Assembly (NCBI GenBank): GCA_947396885.1
Contig: OX377205.1
Location: 27,715,899-27,779,898 of the forward strand
Origin: Heligmosomoides polygyrus polygyrus
Lineage: Eukaryota > Nematoda > Chromadorea > Rhabditida > Heligmosomidae
Direction of reading: 5' to 3'
Length of the DNA: 64,000 bases
The translations under genes and the position numbers were made by a program. A model generated the notes under the pieces. That model did no database searches. It saw nothing but the letters and a program-made list of their open reading frames with translations, and was not told the DNA's origin. Shown here piece by piece: positions 1-12,060 of this stretch (position 1 is the first letter of the stretch; every line of letters begins with the position of its first letter).

Positions 1-60
1 GGGTTATAGTAGTTTGAAGTAAGCGGTCCGTTTCGGCGATTAATTTTGCAATATCCTAAT
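1..60 (+). mobile_element. 3' end of a mariner-like element (cut by window edge)
   Basis: Bases 1-58 match 8440-8500, which is the 3' terminal region of the degenerate mariner at about 6.8-8.5 kb. The shared core is a TTTGAAGTAAGC block followed by a GGCGATTAATTTT block. By position this should be the 3' end of a second mariner copy whose body lies outside the window. No coding sequence is visible here. Confidence 0.55.
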
Positions 61-1159
61 ATTAGGATTATTTACTTATATGCGCCATTTTCGAATAAAC
101 TAGACAGGCACTTTGCGAATGTATGCAAATGGCGAAAACATGTTTTTTCAACGCACTTCACTGTGGTGTGGAAAAAAATTCGCATTCAAAATTCGTATTC
201 GTTCGATTGAATATTATTTTCAGATTTGTTCTAAGTGCTTAAAGTCATTGGTCCTCCCCACGTGTCATGCGGTGTGATTGTCCCGTGCACTCGTCCGAAG
301 CGTCGCTAGGCTTATTTGACTAACAGTTGAAATGCTATTTAGCTGCAGTTGCATGGTGAAGGATGGTGATGAGTTTTATTTTTGCGATTGCTTTCGCAGT
401 ATGCAGAGTTGTGTTTTTGTGGACACCATTTACTTTAGTAAACAAACAACCATCGTTGTAACCTAATGTATGCGCAATCCCTCCAAAAAGTTCATTGTTT
501 TTGAACACATTTCAATGAACATGAAATGTTATTCAATGACATAGATCAGATTTTATGCTTATTTAAGCAGTGAGTCCATTTATGCGCAGCAAAATTGAGC
601 TTTTAATGATAATTTTTCGGAAAATGCTTTTTATCATCCTTAAAATATGTCTCTCTACAGTTTGGACACGTTGAAATCAGTTTCAAAAATGTCCAGTTTG
701 AGAAGAATTGTGCACAGCTCAGAGTGAAGACGACATAACCACATGTATTTCATTTTGAAGCAGTCAGTAACACTTCTAAAAAGTAGCGGTTGTTCAGTGT
801 GAGCCGTTAAAGGCAAACAGAGCTACCTACACTGGACGTAATGGGCCGACTATTTCCGGAAAAAGTTCATTGTAACCGAGTTACGCAAGCCTGAAAAAGA
901 CGAGTGCACCGTGAGTGCTCGACACCTGTGTCATTTTGGAAGCAACGAAAAACTGACACCATTGTGCCAGGACGGCAGCCCGCTCTCTAAGTGCAGATAG
1001 AGCGACGAAGCACTTAAGGCGTCCTTGAAAAAACGCACTACTAGCCTAGTCAAGCTGAGTACTTCAAGAGTGACTTGCTGGCAAATTACCCATCGTCGAG
1101 GCATACTTAAGGCCGAGCTAGTCTACGACGGCACTCATCCGTAGCAACATCCAGAACTC
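61..1159. other. AT-rich upstream region of the collagen gene
   Basis: No exon, RNA gene or recognisable repeat is visible. The stretch is AT-rich until about 800 and then more mixed towards the collagen start. It presumably holds the collagen promoter, but no TATA box or known operator could be assigned with confidence. Confidence 0.4.
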
Positions 1160-2312
<1,153 letters not shown>

Positions 2313-2348
2313 TGGAATGTAGTTTAGTACTAACTAGTTTGATGTAGA

Positions 2349-2354
2349 AATAAA
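2349..2354 (+). promoter_or_regulatory. Polyadenylation signal of the collagen gene
   Basis: A canonical AATAAA lies 37 bases past the collagen stop codon, a normal spacing for a short nematode 3' UTR. Confidence 0.7.
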
Positions 2355-2359
2355 GGGTG

Positions 2360-3205
2360 ATTTCACCTAATTTGTCTCTTCAGACTATACAATCTATTCC
2401 GCAAATTGTTTCTGGGCTACGGTTTACAATGCACACCCTTCACTTACTCACACTTATTTGGCAGATACATATTCTTCCGACTGAAGTGAGCTCTGCTTGA
2501 AACTGTTGAAGCAGGAATTGAATTGAATTCTAGGTTGCATAGGGTGCAAGAAGAATGAGTGGCAGCCTTTGTGACATTTCGTGTGGATATCTCCCTGATC
2601 TAGTGTGGCATCATAACTTAACAAGGAGTGCACCCATTGAAAATCACCCCACAAATCATATCAAACAATGAAACTTTGCCTAAATAATTGCTAGCAAATT
2701 ACCGACAAGAAAAAGCGATGAACTCGTCTTTGTTAATGGTGGAGGCAAAGACTTCTTTTAGAATCTGTGTCTCACTTTAAGCGTCTAGTTTTTAAGTTTT
2801 TTGTAGTAATTACGTTTCAGAAGGAGTATGTGACTTTCTTACAATGTATTTTGTTGACTTTACATTCAGCTCTTAACGGATAACCAAGCCCTTGTAATTA
2901 AAAGCCTAGAATAAAGTAAATAGGTTGGCGAAAGATAGAGGCCAATAACTCTAGGAGATGCACCACGCAGTTCATGGGATATTGTTGAGGGGAGGTGGGG
3001 GAGGGGGGATGCGCGGTTTGAATACGTATTTCTCCAAATCTATGACTTGGCTTGGTCATTCAGTGCCAAATGTCATAGCTTTAGTATTCACAGAGACAAT
3101 TCTGGTACTATTTCACCGATCCCTAATGAATAGAATGCCCGGTTAGCTAGGGAAGTACTAAATTCCTGCACCGCGCGCCTGAATCACCGACACCGTCTAA
3201 AAAAT
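2360..3205. other. Intergenic, nothing recognised
   Basis: Mixed AT-rich sequence with a short G-rich run near 2990-3010. No splice-consistent exons or repeat family members were seen. Confidence 0.4.
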
Positions 3206-3207
3206 AG

Positions 3208-3500
3208 AAATAAAGGAGAAAGAACGGCGTTACTCAATCCCTTTTGGGATGCGCAAGCGCATTCTACTTCTCCGGGATGTTGTGGAAGCGATTTTAATGC
3301 GTATTTGGCCATACAATGATTTGCTGTACCAGCCGATGAACAAGTCAGCGCGTTATCCTTCCCTGACATGTGTGGTACCAATCCGCTGACCCCGGAGGGA
3401 TGGAATTCTTTGTTGGCCTGGGTCGGAAATCCGAATCAGAAACCAGGTATTGGGAGCACACTATAGCCGGCACCTCCTCCGACTGTGATACAAGGCGCTC
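3208..3500 (-). repeat. SINE family 1 copy
   Basis: Reverse-strand copy of the tRNA-headed repeat. The plus strand reads tail first (AGAACGGCG, then TCAATCCCTTTTGGGATGCG), then the body with CCGGAGGGATGGAA, and ends in the degraded tRNA-like head near 3490. The box A equivalent is damaged. Confidence 0.75.
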
Positions 3501-4386
3501 ACTGTGTAAAAAATAAGAGGCAATTCAACGAATTACTAAATCATTGAAAACTCCATTATATATAGTACTTCATTGATATAGTATTTTTACGACAAAAAAC
3601 GTCATTGCTCTTATCTTTATTCCAGAGAAGACGAATAGGAAAGCAAAAGCTGTTGATAGCGCTTGACCGTTGCAGTGGGCGATAACTTGACATGCTCTCG
3701 GCATAAATTCCTCGACATAAATGATCCACGTAGATATGTACAAACAATAAGTTACAAGGCATATAATATATACATATTTTCAGCTGTAATTAATTTTTTG
3801 CCGGCTACAGGAAAAATTTCTAAATACCTACGGCATTACGGAATGGCATCATAGACGCTTGGTCATAATTTTCCGTAAGATACATAGTACAGATGCCGAG
3901 AAATGCCGAGAAGGATCCATGCTTCAGAGAAACAGATTTCCTGCCGATTGATTTGGATTATTAGTCTACGTAGCAACATTACTGCTTTTTTGCCTTATAA
4001 GAATAATATTTATTCGTACAGTTAAATTAAAAGGTAAATATGTACTTAAACTACGTTAATTAGGTACCTTCTTAACTGGTGAACCTCGAGGTAAATAATT
4101 TTACACATATTTTGTATGAAGAAACAGGCGAAACAAGGTATGCTTGGTGTTGTTGTTCGTTTCAATTTATTGCGATCGTTTTTTGTAGTATTCACTGAAT
4201 ATGAAAGACAAGTCCGTAGGTGAGATCGGAAAAACGTTGTAGTTTAGGCACATCTAATTCGAAGTCGAGCATTTTCAAAAAAGAGTAAATGACTGTCATG
4301 AATACTTCGCACCAAGTTTTAATAACTGGTACCACAAAAGCGGTTAGAGTGTGGTTGTTGAGGACAGTTACGAAGATTATGCCTTC
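3501..4386. other. AT-rich intergenic stretch
   Basis: No gene, RNA or repeat family recognised. Short reading frames here have no domain features. Confidence 0.4.
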
Positions 4387-4397
4387 TATCTACATAT

Positions 4398-4621
4398 GGG
4401 CGTGTGTAGCGCAGTCGGAGAAGGCGCCGACGGTCGCGTACATCCGATACCAAGTCCCTGGTTCGGATTTTCCGCCCAGGCCAACCAAGCCTTCCATCCC
4501 TCCGGGGTCGGTGAATTGGTACCAGACGCATTCATATCGCCTCCGCGACATTCCGTAGAAGTAGAATGCGCTGGCGCATCCCAGAAGGGGTTGAGTAACA
4601 CCGTCCTTTCTCCTTTGTCCT
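4398..4621 (+). repeat. SINE family 1, intact copy with target-site duplication
   Basis: Best copy of the family. The head carries a perfect Pol III box A (TAGCGCAGTCGG, 4407-4418) and a box B-like GGTTCGGATTT (4460-4470). The body follows and ends in a CTTT/CCTT-rich tail. The element is flanked by the exact 11-base direct repeat TATCTACATAT at 4387-4397 and 4622-4632. That is a target-site duplication, as expected of LINE-driven retroposition. Confidence 0.88.
4407..4470 (+). promoter_or_regulatory. Internal Pol III promoter of a SINE (boxes A and B)
   Basis: Box A at 4407-4418 fits TRGCNNAGYNGG exactly. The box B-like GGTTCGGATTT at 4460-4470 lies 42 bases past box A, a spacing close to that in tRNA genes. 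The box B mismatch (GGA for GAN) leaves activity unproven. Confidence 0.65.
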
Positions 4622-4632
4622 TATCTACATAT

Positions 4633-5637
4633 TTTGGTAAATGAGGAAAAAGAGGAAAGGTTTAATTGAAACAGAAAGCTAGGGCAGGCACTCTGATTTT
4701 TTTAAAATCCATCAGTAAGAGTTACAGTAGCTATAATGGTTTCTTTAGGAACCATTGGCGCTTGCAGACACCCACTTCTTCCTTTTTTAAAGGGGTATAA
4801 TAGTTCAACCTCACTATTTTATGACGGTCGGATTTTAGGATTAGTTACTGTCCGCGGACACTGAGATTCGCCGGCAGATTGCTATTGCGCTTCTTCACGT
4901 AAACTCCTATGCACTAACGACTCCACTATTCTGTTCTTTTTCAGACGAGAAGGAAGTGTCACAGAGAATCACTGCAGCTAATGCATCTTTGTAGTTTCCC
5001 ATTAACGGCAGTGTCGCTTGCTCCAACGCCATCTTTTAGATAGGCTTTCAGCTCTTGCGTCATTCACTTCAGATGGTGTCAGAAACACCAGAAGACTTTA
5101 TTTCCAGAAGACATGCCCTCAATAGGCGCAAATAACGCAAAATAGGTTAAATCATTACTAAGAATTTTTGAGGTGGAGATCAAGATGTGCGAAAATGAAA
5201 TTCGAAATTTCGTAAATCGTAAATCGTAGTTACGCAAAAACCATCGTGAGCCATATAAATCGTATGAGTCATCTGATATGTAGTGCAGTATAACTGAATT
5301 TTTATAGGTTTTCCAGCTAATTTTACAAAATGATCCAATATTTGTTTATTTGTTGTGTTTTTTTTGCCCAAGCTGAGCAGTTTTCCTGTGGAAGTTATTA
5401 CCTTTTCACTTCGACTTCTCCCTTTGCTCAGGCAAACAAATCAAACTTTACACGTCTAAAAGCGTATAAATCTAGGTTTAAGCAGAAGCGACCGTACAAA
5501 GTCACTATCAGAACAAAAAAATTATTTCACCGCTAACTAACTCGGGGAAACCAGCAATTGCAAGCAGTTCAGCAAACACAGCACACTAGAGCTAATACAT
5601 AGCGAAACTCTATCCTATTACGCCCTAAGGTTCTTAG
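4633..5637. other. Intergenic, nothing recognised
   Basis: AT-rich DNA with no supported exon. A short lysine-rich frame near 5330-5536 looks like chance. Confidence 0.4.
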
Positions 5638-6180
5638 ATTTTTTATTAGGCTATCGGAAAACACCTGCAACAAAATTTTCCATCATCAAGACTTTTACGG
5701 TCTGGCTTAGAGCCATTGACTTACAGCCCGAACACTATGACCATTATGTCAAACATTCTAGAATATTATAGAATAGAACAAAGGTGGTCTCGACTTGAGT
5801 GGCCCACGAACTCCGTGACTCGGACCGGTCGTCGCGGCTGAGCACCGCTCAGTCTCTCCTTCTCCGCTTTCTTATTAAGAACTGTCTGAGGGAACGCAGT
5901 CACGGGAGATGCGTGCGGGTCTTCTACGACAACCATGCCCGGAAAGCTCAGTGGCTCCCCCAGCGAGAACCACCTCCGAAGCAATCAAAGTCCAACCACC
6001 GCCAGAAGGTAATGCTGTGTTGTTGGCCGGACTCCCAAGGAATGCTCCACCATGAGCTCCTTAGAGCCGGTACCACTCTGACTGTGAACATATACGCTGT
6101 CAAATTGCAAAATTTAAGTGGGGCCAGTAAGGGGAAGCGAAAAGCGATCACGGAAGGATTTTTATTTTCTTCACGGTAAT
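5638..6180 (+). pseudogene. Mariner transposase fragment
   Basis: Cut-and-paste transposase relic of the mariner (DD34D) group. The frame at 5799-6179 carries the central mariner blocks: a HEL-D-RS-R motif, AQSLLLRF, a degraded catalytic block with YDNHARKAQWLP, then QKVMLCCW and MLHHELL. A 5' terminal-like TTATTAGGCTATCGGAAAAC lies near 5643, so the N-terminal DNA-binding part has been deleted. The frame runs out at a stop at 6179, and the second half with the last catalytic Asp is missing. It cannot be active. Confidence 0.8.
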
Positions 6181-6199
6181 GATTAGCCAAATGGTGCAA

Positions 6200-6830
6200 A
6201 GATGTCTCTCCAAATGTTTAAAAAAGTTCAGATAAACTTGAAAAGACTGCACACGACACGGTGTCATTTGTCAAGGTGCCACACCAAAACATAAAATACT
6301 ACAGCAAAAAAGTAATAGCAATCAAGTAAAGATTGGAAAGGGGAAGAACAGATTCCTGAATTAACTCATACTCAAACTATTATAATTACTCGGTCACTGG
6401 TTTTTTACTTTGGCTTGAATTAGAAAGGACCCCTTTGCTTTAAAAAGCTTTCTATCCGTCGAACGAAGGTACTTGGAGATGACGACATATTATGTTATAA
6501 CGGTGGAAGCTAGCTCAGTGCTCGTATCACTCGGTATCAGAAGGATTATGCAGTCGGCTGGTACGGCTCTTCTTGGAAGTAACCGCAGGTCTCCCTGTTC
6601 TGATGACAGACTGCGACATTACGAGCGGGAACTGACAGCCCACGTCAGCATAACCTATAAGTAGCCTGAAAAGAAAGCGTTGTTCCTATAACAGTTTCAG
6701 TTTTAGCAAATTACCACCGAATAGCATTAAATCGTCACAGCAACTTAGTGACCGCTTCTTGCAAAAATCTATTTTTGAATATTTTAAAGCGTTTTTATTT
6801 CATTAAGGAAACCACAGCGGGCGCACTACA
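6200..6830. other. Intergenic, nothing recognised
   Basis: No exon or repeat copy that I could support. Confidence 0.35.
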
Positions 6831-8510
6831 TTGGAATTGGGCTGAATAATTTTTGAAAAGTGTTACCTTATCTCGTGATTTGAATACTAGCAAAATAGAG
6901 CTTGACTTTCCATGTCAAGCTCTCCAAAATCTCTCCAAAATACGCTCTACTACTTGAATTGTGCTCTAACCGTAGTTGGCCTTTTTACGCGCAGATTTTT
7001 CTATCTATCTCTCCAATCGCGAACGGGCACTAAATAGCAACGAAATATAGAGCAGTGAAAACAGTGCGAAGGCATAGAATCTCAAGATTATTAGTCGTGT
7101 TCCTTTCTTTAGATATACCCCCTGGCAATGGAACTGTACCGTTCAGTGTGTTGTTTTCTTTTCTTTCAACAATCATGTGGATGTCGCTCTAATTTTTCTA
7201 GCCGACCTTTTCCAGGTCTCCGTAACATCATGAGCAGACGCAACTATCGAGTCATTATGCTTTACGAATTTAAATTGGGACATTCTGCGTCAGAAGCATC
7301 CTGTAACCTTAGCCGAGCTTGCGGCTCTGCTTCTAAAAATTCGCCTCTAGCGATTCTGATCTCGAAGAAAAATCGGGTCGCGGGTGCAGGTCGTCGCTTG
7401 ACGATGAAGTTTTGGGAGAGCCGTCGAACAAATCCGTAAACGAAGCAGAGGGCATTAATTTACATCATAGTAAGGTAGAAAGACATTTGGCGAGAATCGG
7501 CAAGGTGACGAAGATGTCGAAGTGGCTGCCTCATGAGCTGGCCGATGGGCAGCGTCCGCACGTTTCGACACTTGCTCCAACCTGCTAATTCGCTTTAGAA
7601 GTTTGCCTTTGTAAGCCGCAATGTTACCGTAAATGAAAATGGGTCCTTTACGATAACAGGAAGTGGGCATTTGTCCGGATAGATAAGGATGCTCCACCAA
7701 CACTCTTTTCTAAACCCGACCTTCACCCTAAAAAGTTATGCTTACTTGTGTTGGTGTTGTGTGTTAAGGTGTAATCCATTGCAGCTTTTTGCAACCTGGT
7801 CAGGCAGTCACAGTCTTGCTGCTGTGACTTAGGCCAAATTTATGAGAAGTTGTGGTTGGCAGTGGTGAAGAGAGGAATGCCGCCTCTGTTGTAATGACTC
7901 ATTATTCTTGCTAAATCTCTTAAAGTTCATAGACGCGAATCACACCCACTGACGCAGACAATAACAAACGCTCATATAATCTTGACAGGAATCATATGCC
8001 GAAATTGGTTTGAATGCTAGAAATATGTTTTGTTTCGCTTTCGCATAAAAGCATAGAATGTCCAGTCTTCAATGCTCCATTGCCACGAATGAAGCTTCAA
8101 CACATCGACGCTCTTCACAACATCTGTTGCAGGGCAACGCAGGGCCATACAAATTACTCGGCGAAAATTAAACCATTGAGCCATTATCGCAGTCCTCCCT
8201 CACCCAATGTACTCTCCCAATCTTCCCCCACTGACTATCACATTTTCAGAGCTCTTGGTTCTCATTGCGTCAGAAGTAATTCACTATTTTGGCCGATGTT
8301 GAATGTGCCCTCCTTGACTTCGCCAATTCTTGTCATCTCAATTTTTATTGCAAAGAATTAGTTGATTGCCTGGGCGTTTGCAAAAATGTATAGATTCCGG
8401 TGTTTTTTTTACTTCGATTAGAAAAGTTGTGTTTAAGCTGAGTTATAGCCGTTTGAAGTAAGCAGTCCGTTTTGGCGATTAATTTTAGGACAGCCCAATA
8501 GTTACGGCAG
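6831..8510 (+). pseudogene. Near full-length degenerate mariner element
   Basis: Transposase remnants occur in order across several frames. There is an N-terminal NYRVIMLYEFKLGHSASEA block (7226 onward), a LEEKSGRG/SLDDEVL region (about 7355-7420), a central block equivalent to the catalytic-Asp region reading KWVLYDNRKW with SKPDLHPKKL (about 7630-7740), and a C-terminal PTDYHIFRALGSHC block (about 8228-8270). Multiple stops and frameshifts separate them. The 3' terminal GGACAGCCCAATAG lies at about 8488-8502, and a weaker 5' counterpart around ATTGGGCTG at about 6835. The element is dead. The same 3' end recurs at position 1 of the window. Confidence 0.8.
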
Positions 8511-8519
8511 ATCTTGTTT

Positions 8520-9400
8520 TGCGTTCGTGGAAGCAAGGAGATAAGTACTCTGCGATCCTCTACTGAAAAATCAAATAAATCAAAACAACTAGTTTATGGC
8601 ACAGGACCTGAAGATCAGTAAAACTTTTCACCTTATAAACGAATATGTTTTCATATCATTAGATGAAAGCGATATGGAATGCCAGCGATACGGCAAGCAT
8701 GTGCTCAATGTTTTGTTATCCTGAGCAGTGTTTCAGAACGTGAATGAAGTTGAACCCTCCTGACTATACACTATCAAAATCTTTGTCACTTACTGATAAT
8801 GATCGATGCCTTCTTGAAAAAGAACCTGCGGATCTAGTTAAAGCGGGTGCTGTTTTTCCGCATCCTACTAAATCAGAACACAGGCACCAAGATGTTCCAA
8901 AAAGTATTTCATCGGATTTCGCATGCTTCCTCAGCAGAACCGCGAACTGGGGACACCTTTTCAAAGTTTTGGATTGAAAACGGGTTAATAAAATCACTGC
9001 ACATTAACGTTCTAATGTTCTGATCAAGTGAGACACTTATCATCGAATTTTCGTGGTTTCCACCGATCCTTCTAGGTCGGCGTAGCTCATTTTGTAAATC
9101 GTCACATGCTGACACCTGTTCCTTCGCCGAATTGTTGACTATAAAATGTGACTTTCAATAAACCATTGCAATCATTCGCTTTTCGTTTTATAAAAGCTGT
9201 ACTCATAGAGTGCTATAGGGTATAGTTTTGTTCAATCTCTATGAAAGCGGAGACTTCAATGGGCGATAGGTATGTCGGTAATTGCTACTGAATTGTCACA
9301 TCTCGAGAATAGTTCCTCAAACATCTTCATTGACACCGCAGCAGAGATCAGTCACATAACACTTTACTAAGCATCCACCAGGACACCTATATACATTATA
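8520..9400. other. Intergenic, nothing recognised
   Basis: Frames open on both strands at about 8744-8997 are mutually overlapping and show no domain or splice support. This region lies downstream of the proline-rich gene on the - strand and probably holds its 3' UTR. Confidence 0.35.
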
Positions 9401-9426
9401 AATGAGGTCGCACAAAAGCATTAGCA

Positions 9427-10573
9427 TTAGCCACTCGAGCCGGGCATGCCATGTGGCTTACCGAACGTGGTTGGAGATTGTAGTACACGGTCTGACTGTT
9501 GAGGTGAAGGCAGACTGCCACTTGCTAGTGGAAGATCGACTGCTGAAAGAGGTAATGAAACGGCTGGTTTTTGTGACGCAGGTGTTCTCCAGCTTGTCTG
9601 CGCTGGATCGACTGCAAAGGATGATCGTGATGGGCTTGCCGATTGTGCAGCGGCAGGCAAATTCATATTTTCAGGTGGCGCACTAAGTGCAGCGGGAGGA
9701 ACAGAACGTTCAGCCGATGATGGGCCCGATCGTGCATCCTTTTCTCTCTCTGAGGCAACGAAAGCTGAAGGAGGCCCTGTACGACTGTTAAAGGCCGCAG
9801 ATGTAGGGGGACTCCATCCTATTTGCTCACTCAAATCCTCCTTTCCTGCTTGATTGTTTGTTTGAGGAGCCTCCTCAGGGTATGGTTCATTACTGTGTTG
9901 AGGTCGTTCGAACACCGCAGGTGGTGTATTGCGGGTGTTTTCCATCGGAGGTGTATTACCATTCCACGGGTACTGGCTTCGCTCATAGTAGCCTGCCGGC
10001 TGGGAATAAGACGGGAAGGGCTGGAGGTTCTCGAAGTACTGGTACTGCCACCACGGTGGAGGTGGAGGATACATTGGTGGCGGTGGGGGAGGAGGTGGTC
10101 CACCGTAAGGGTGGGGAGGTGATGGCGGTGGCGGAGGCGGTGGAGGTGGTGGTGGTCCGTATGGTGGTGGAGGGGGAGGAGGTGGTGCTGGTAAGCCGTA
10201 GGGTGAATGAGGTGGAGGCGGAGGTGGTGGTGGTACTGGACCGTAAGGTGAAGGAGGAGGAGGAGAAGGGGGTGCGGGTGGAGGCGGTGGTGGTGGAGCA
10301 GGAATGTACGAAGAATCTGGGCTTCCTAATATCTGGACCTGCTCTCTCACGTACGATACAGCAGCTGGGCGATGAAGGTTATAGGCTTCCCGGCGAGACC
10401 TGGAAGACGATTTAGGTTGAAAACCTGATCGAAATGATGCGAGCAAGGCTCAGCACTGTAAAATTCACAATCTCTGCTTATTGCTTAGCAGTTTTATTAA
10501 AAAAACAACAGACGAAAAAACTGTTGAGTAACAGTAAAACTGGCACAGCATCAAAGCTGAGGACACGTGTCAT
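9427..10573 (-). CDS. Proline-rich low-complexity protein, probably secreted
   Basis: The main exon (9427 to about 10404 or 10446, reading leftward) is open for over 320 codons. It holds about 80 residues of long proline runs broken by PYG, SPYG, PHPYGG and MYPPPPPWW, then a Gln/Asn/Ser/Pro-rich tail ending MPGSSG. Length and composition resemble nematode extracellular or cuticle-associated proline-rich proteins; a formin FH1 region is another reading, but no FH2 domain follows. The simplest start is the ATG at 10446. A phase-consistent alternative adds two upstream exons. The first is an ATG at 10573 encoding a hydrophobic leader (VLSFDAVPVLLLLN), the second is about 10438-10466 after a TTTTACAG, and both join a TCTTCCAG acceptor in front of about 10404. 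That version would give a signal peptide. Function is unknown. Confidence 0.7.
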
Positions 10574-10641
10574 GGAGCTGTACATAGGACAAATAAGTAT
10601 GAGATATAACGAAAACCAGATATAGATTAAGGTCTGATCTA

Positions 10642-11899
10642 CAGGGTGAACCATAAGTCATGCAAAAAATTAGGCGACCTTATTAGGAGTGTTTTTCCAA
10701 CTGCAGAGAACCGCATACTAATTGTTATATAGCATATCCTTTGTTAGAACTATAATCCTTGGCATTATCACGGATGTAGCTACTCTTATTAGAGTTAGTG
10801 GGCTCTGATGTACAACTTCCGGCTATCCTCCTCTGGTCCGCGGTGGAACACTGCCATTCCGATGTGGTTGAATTTCTGAAGATTGGCAGTGGAACATTCG
10901 TTATTAAGGTACTTTGTAGGGCAATTCAGAGCCTTCTCAACAGTGAACATTTGACGAGTGGATCTGAATTACTACAGAAGAACGCCATTAATTTTCTGGT
11001 CATACATGATGCAGCAACCAGCTGGAACAAATGCAGTATTCAGCCGTGAGCCTAATCTATTGTTAAGCAATATGTAGTTTTTAGAAATTAAAAAACTCTA
11101 AACGCCCACATGTGAGGGAACACTCAGCTATGAGGAGAAGAGAGCAGAAAGAAAATTTTTAGGCGCAGTGGAAGCGGGTCGCTCAGCTGGATATTCAACC
11201 ATTGTTTCATTTGATGAAAAATTTCACAAAGCCAAGCGATCCCAGAAAGTTCAAAATAATAGTGAGTTTAATACTACATCTAGGAAATGTGGTATAAAAG
11301 CTATGGCTACGCATGACTGCTGTTCGACATACTCCATTTTCCAAAATGTCTTCCCTCACACCCTAGGTTTTTGTGTAAGAAGAGTAAAAATCAGTAAAAA
11401 TGTTTGTCCGATGAGCAGAAAAATATAATATCGTATTTTTGAGAATCAAGCGCGCTGTATAAAGGCAAAATGCACGTTCTGGTGAAGCGATTATTCTAAC
11501 AGAAAAGAGAAATGGACGTGGTAGCGGTTTTCCGTCCAGCTGCCAAACATCGTACCTGCAAAAGACTAGCTGTGAAATTCTTGCATCTTTATATTTTTCA
11601 TAATCGTCTATTTACCATTTCAGAAAAAAAGTGCTCTATATAACCTGGAAATTTACTGTCCAACACCTTCTTTAGAATGGATAAGGAATAAAATTCTGTT
11701 AGAGGCACTGCGACGCGGGCTGCAAAGCTAGCCGCCAAATCTGAAGGCTCTTATTAATCCAGGAGTGGCCTCCAATGAACAGAACCGCTCCTTCGTAATC
11801 CAAAATCCATGAGCAAACAGTGTTTAAAATTCTACTGAATTCGGAACATTCCTAGCTTTTCAATACGACTATGTTGTTGCAGGCTTATGGCCCACCCTG
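10642..11899 (+). mobile_element. Degenerate Tc1/mariner-like transposon with terminal inverted repeats
   Basis: The left end CAGGGTGAACCATAAGTC (10642 on) is inverted-repeated by GGCTTATGGCCCACCCTG (about 11882-11899), with about 15 of 17 matches. A TA precedes the left end; the right flank is AA. Inside, the plus strand at about 11168-11260 encodes STIVSFDEKFHKAKRSQKVQNN, which resembles the second-domain SDEK-F block of Tc1-like transposases. A VVEFLKIG stretch near 10865 may be the N-terminal helix-turn-helix relic. There are many stops. Family assignment is by motif only. Confidence 0.6.
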
Positions 11900-12060
11900 A
11901 AAAACTGTACCCTGTTGCTGCAGGATGTTTTTCTGCGATCGAAACTGTTGCATCAAACGGGACTCGAACCCACACTCTTCAGGTTTCCGGGTAGGATGCT
12001 AACCCAGACCACTAGCGCTATTTGATCGCACGTTACATTCGCGATCTATGTAGCCGCTGC
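11900..12060 (-). repeat. SINE family 2 copy
   Basis: The reverse complement starts with a tRNA-like head containing GGGTTCGAGTCCCG (a perfect box B) and continues into a shared GTTTCGATCGCAG-type body found in three other copies. It abuts the right end of the TIR transposon. It is not a tRNA gene, because the acceptor arm does not pair. Confidence 0.65.

Noticed and set aside
4319..4644. Several overlapping frames within SINE copies (also at 30125-30449, 54967-55433, 61079-61419)
   Set aside because: They recur at every SINE copy on both strands and reflect the repeat sequence, not genes.
9831..10415. Long + strand frames opposite the proline-rich gene, rich in Gly and Val
   Set aside because: They are the complement of CCN proline codons and have no independent start or domain.
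11940..12010. Possible tRNA gene on the - strand
   Set aside because: Box B is perfect, but the acceptor stem does not pair and the sequence belongs to a dispersed family with a non-tRNA body.
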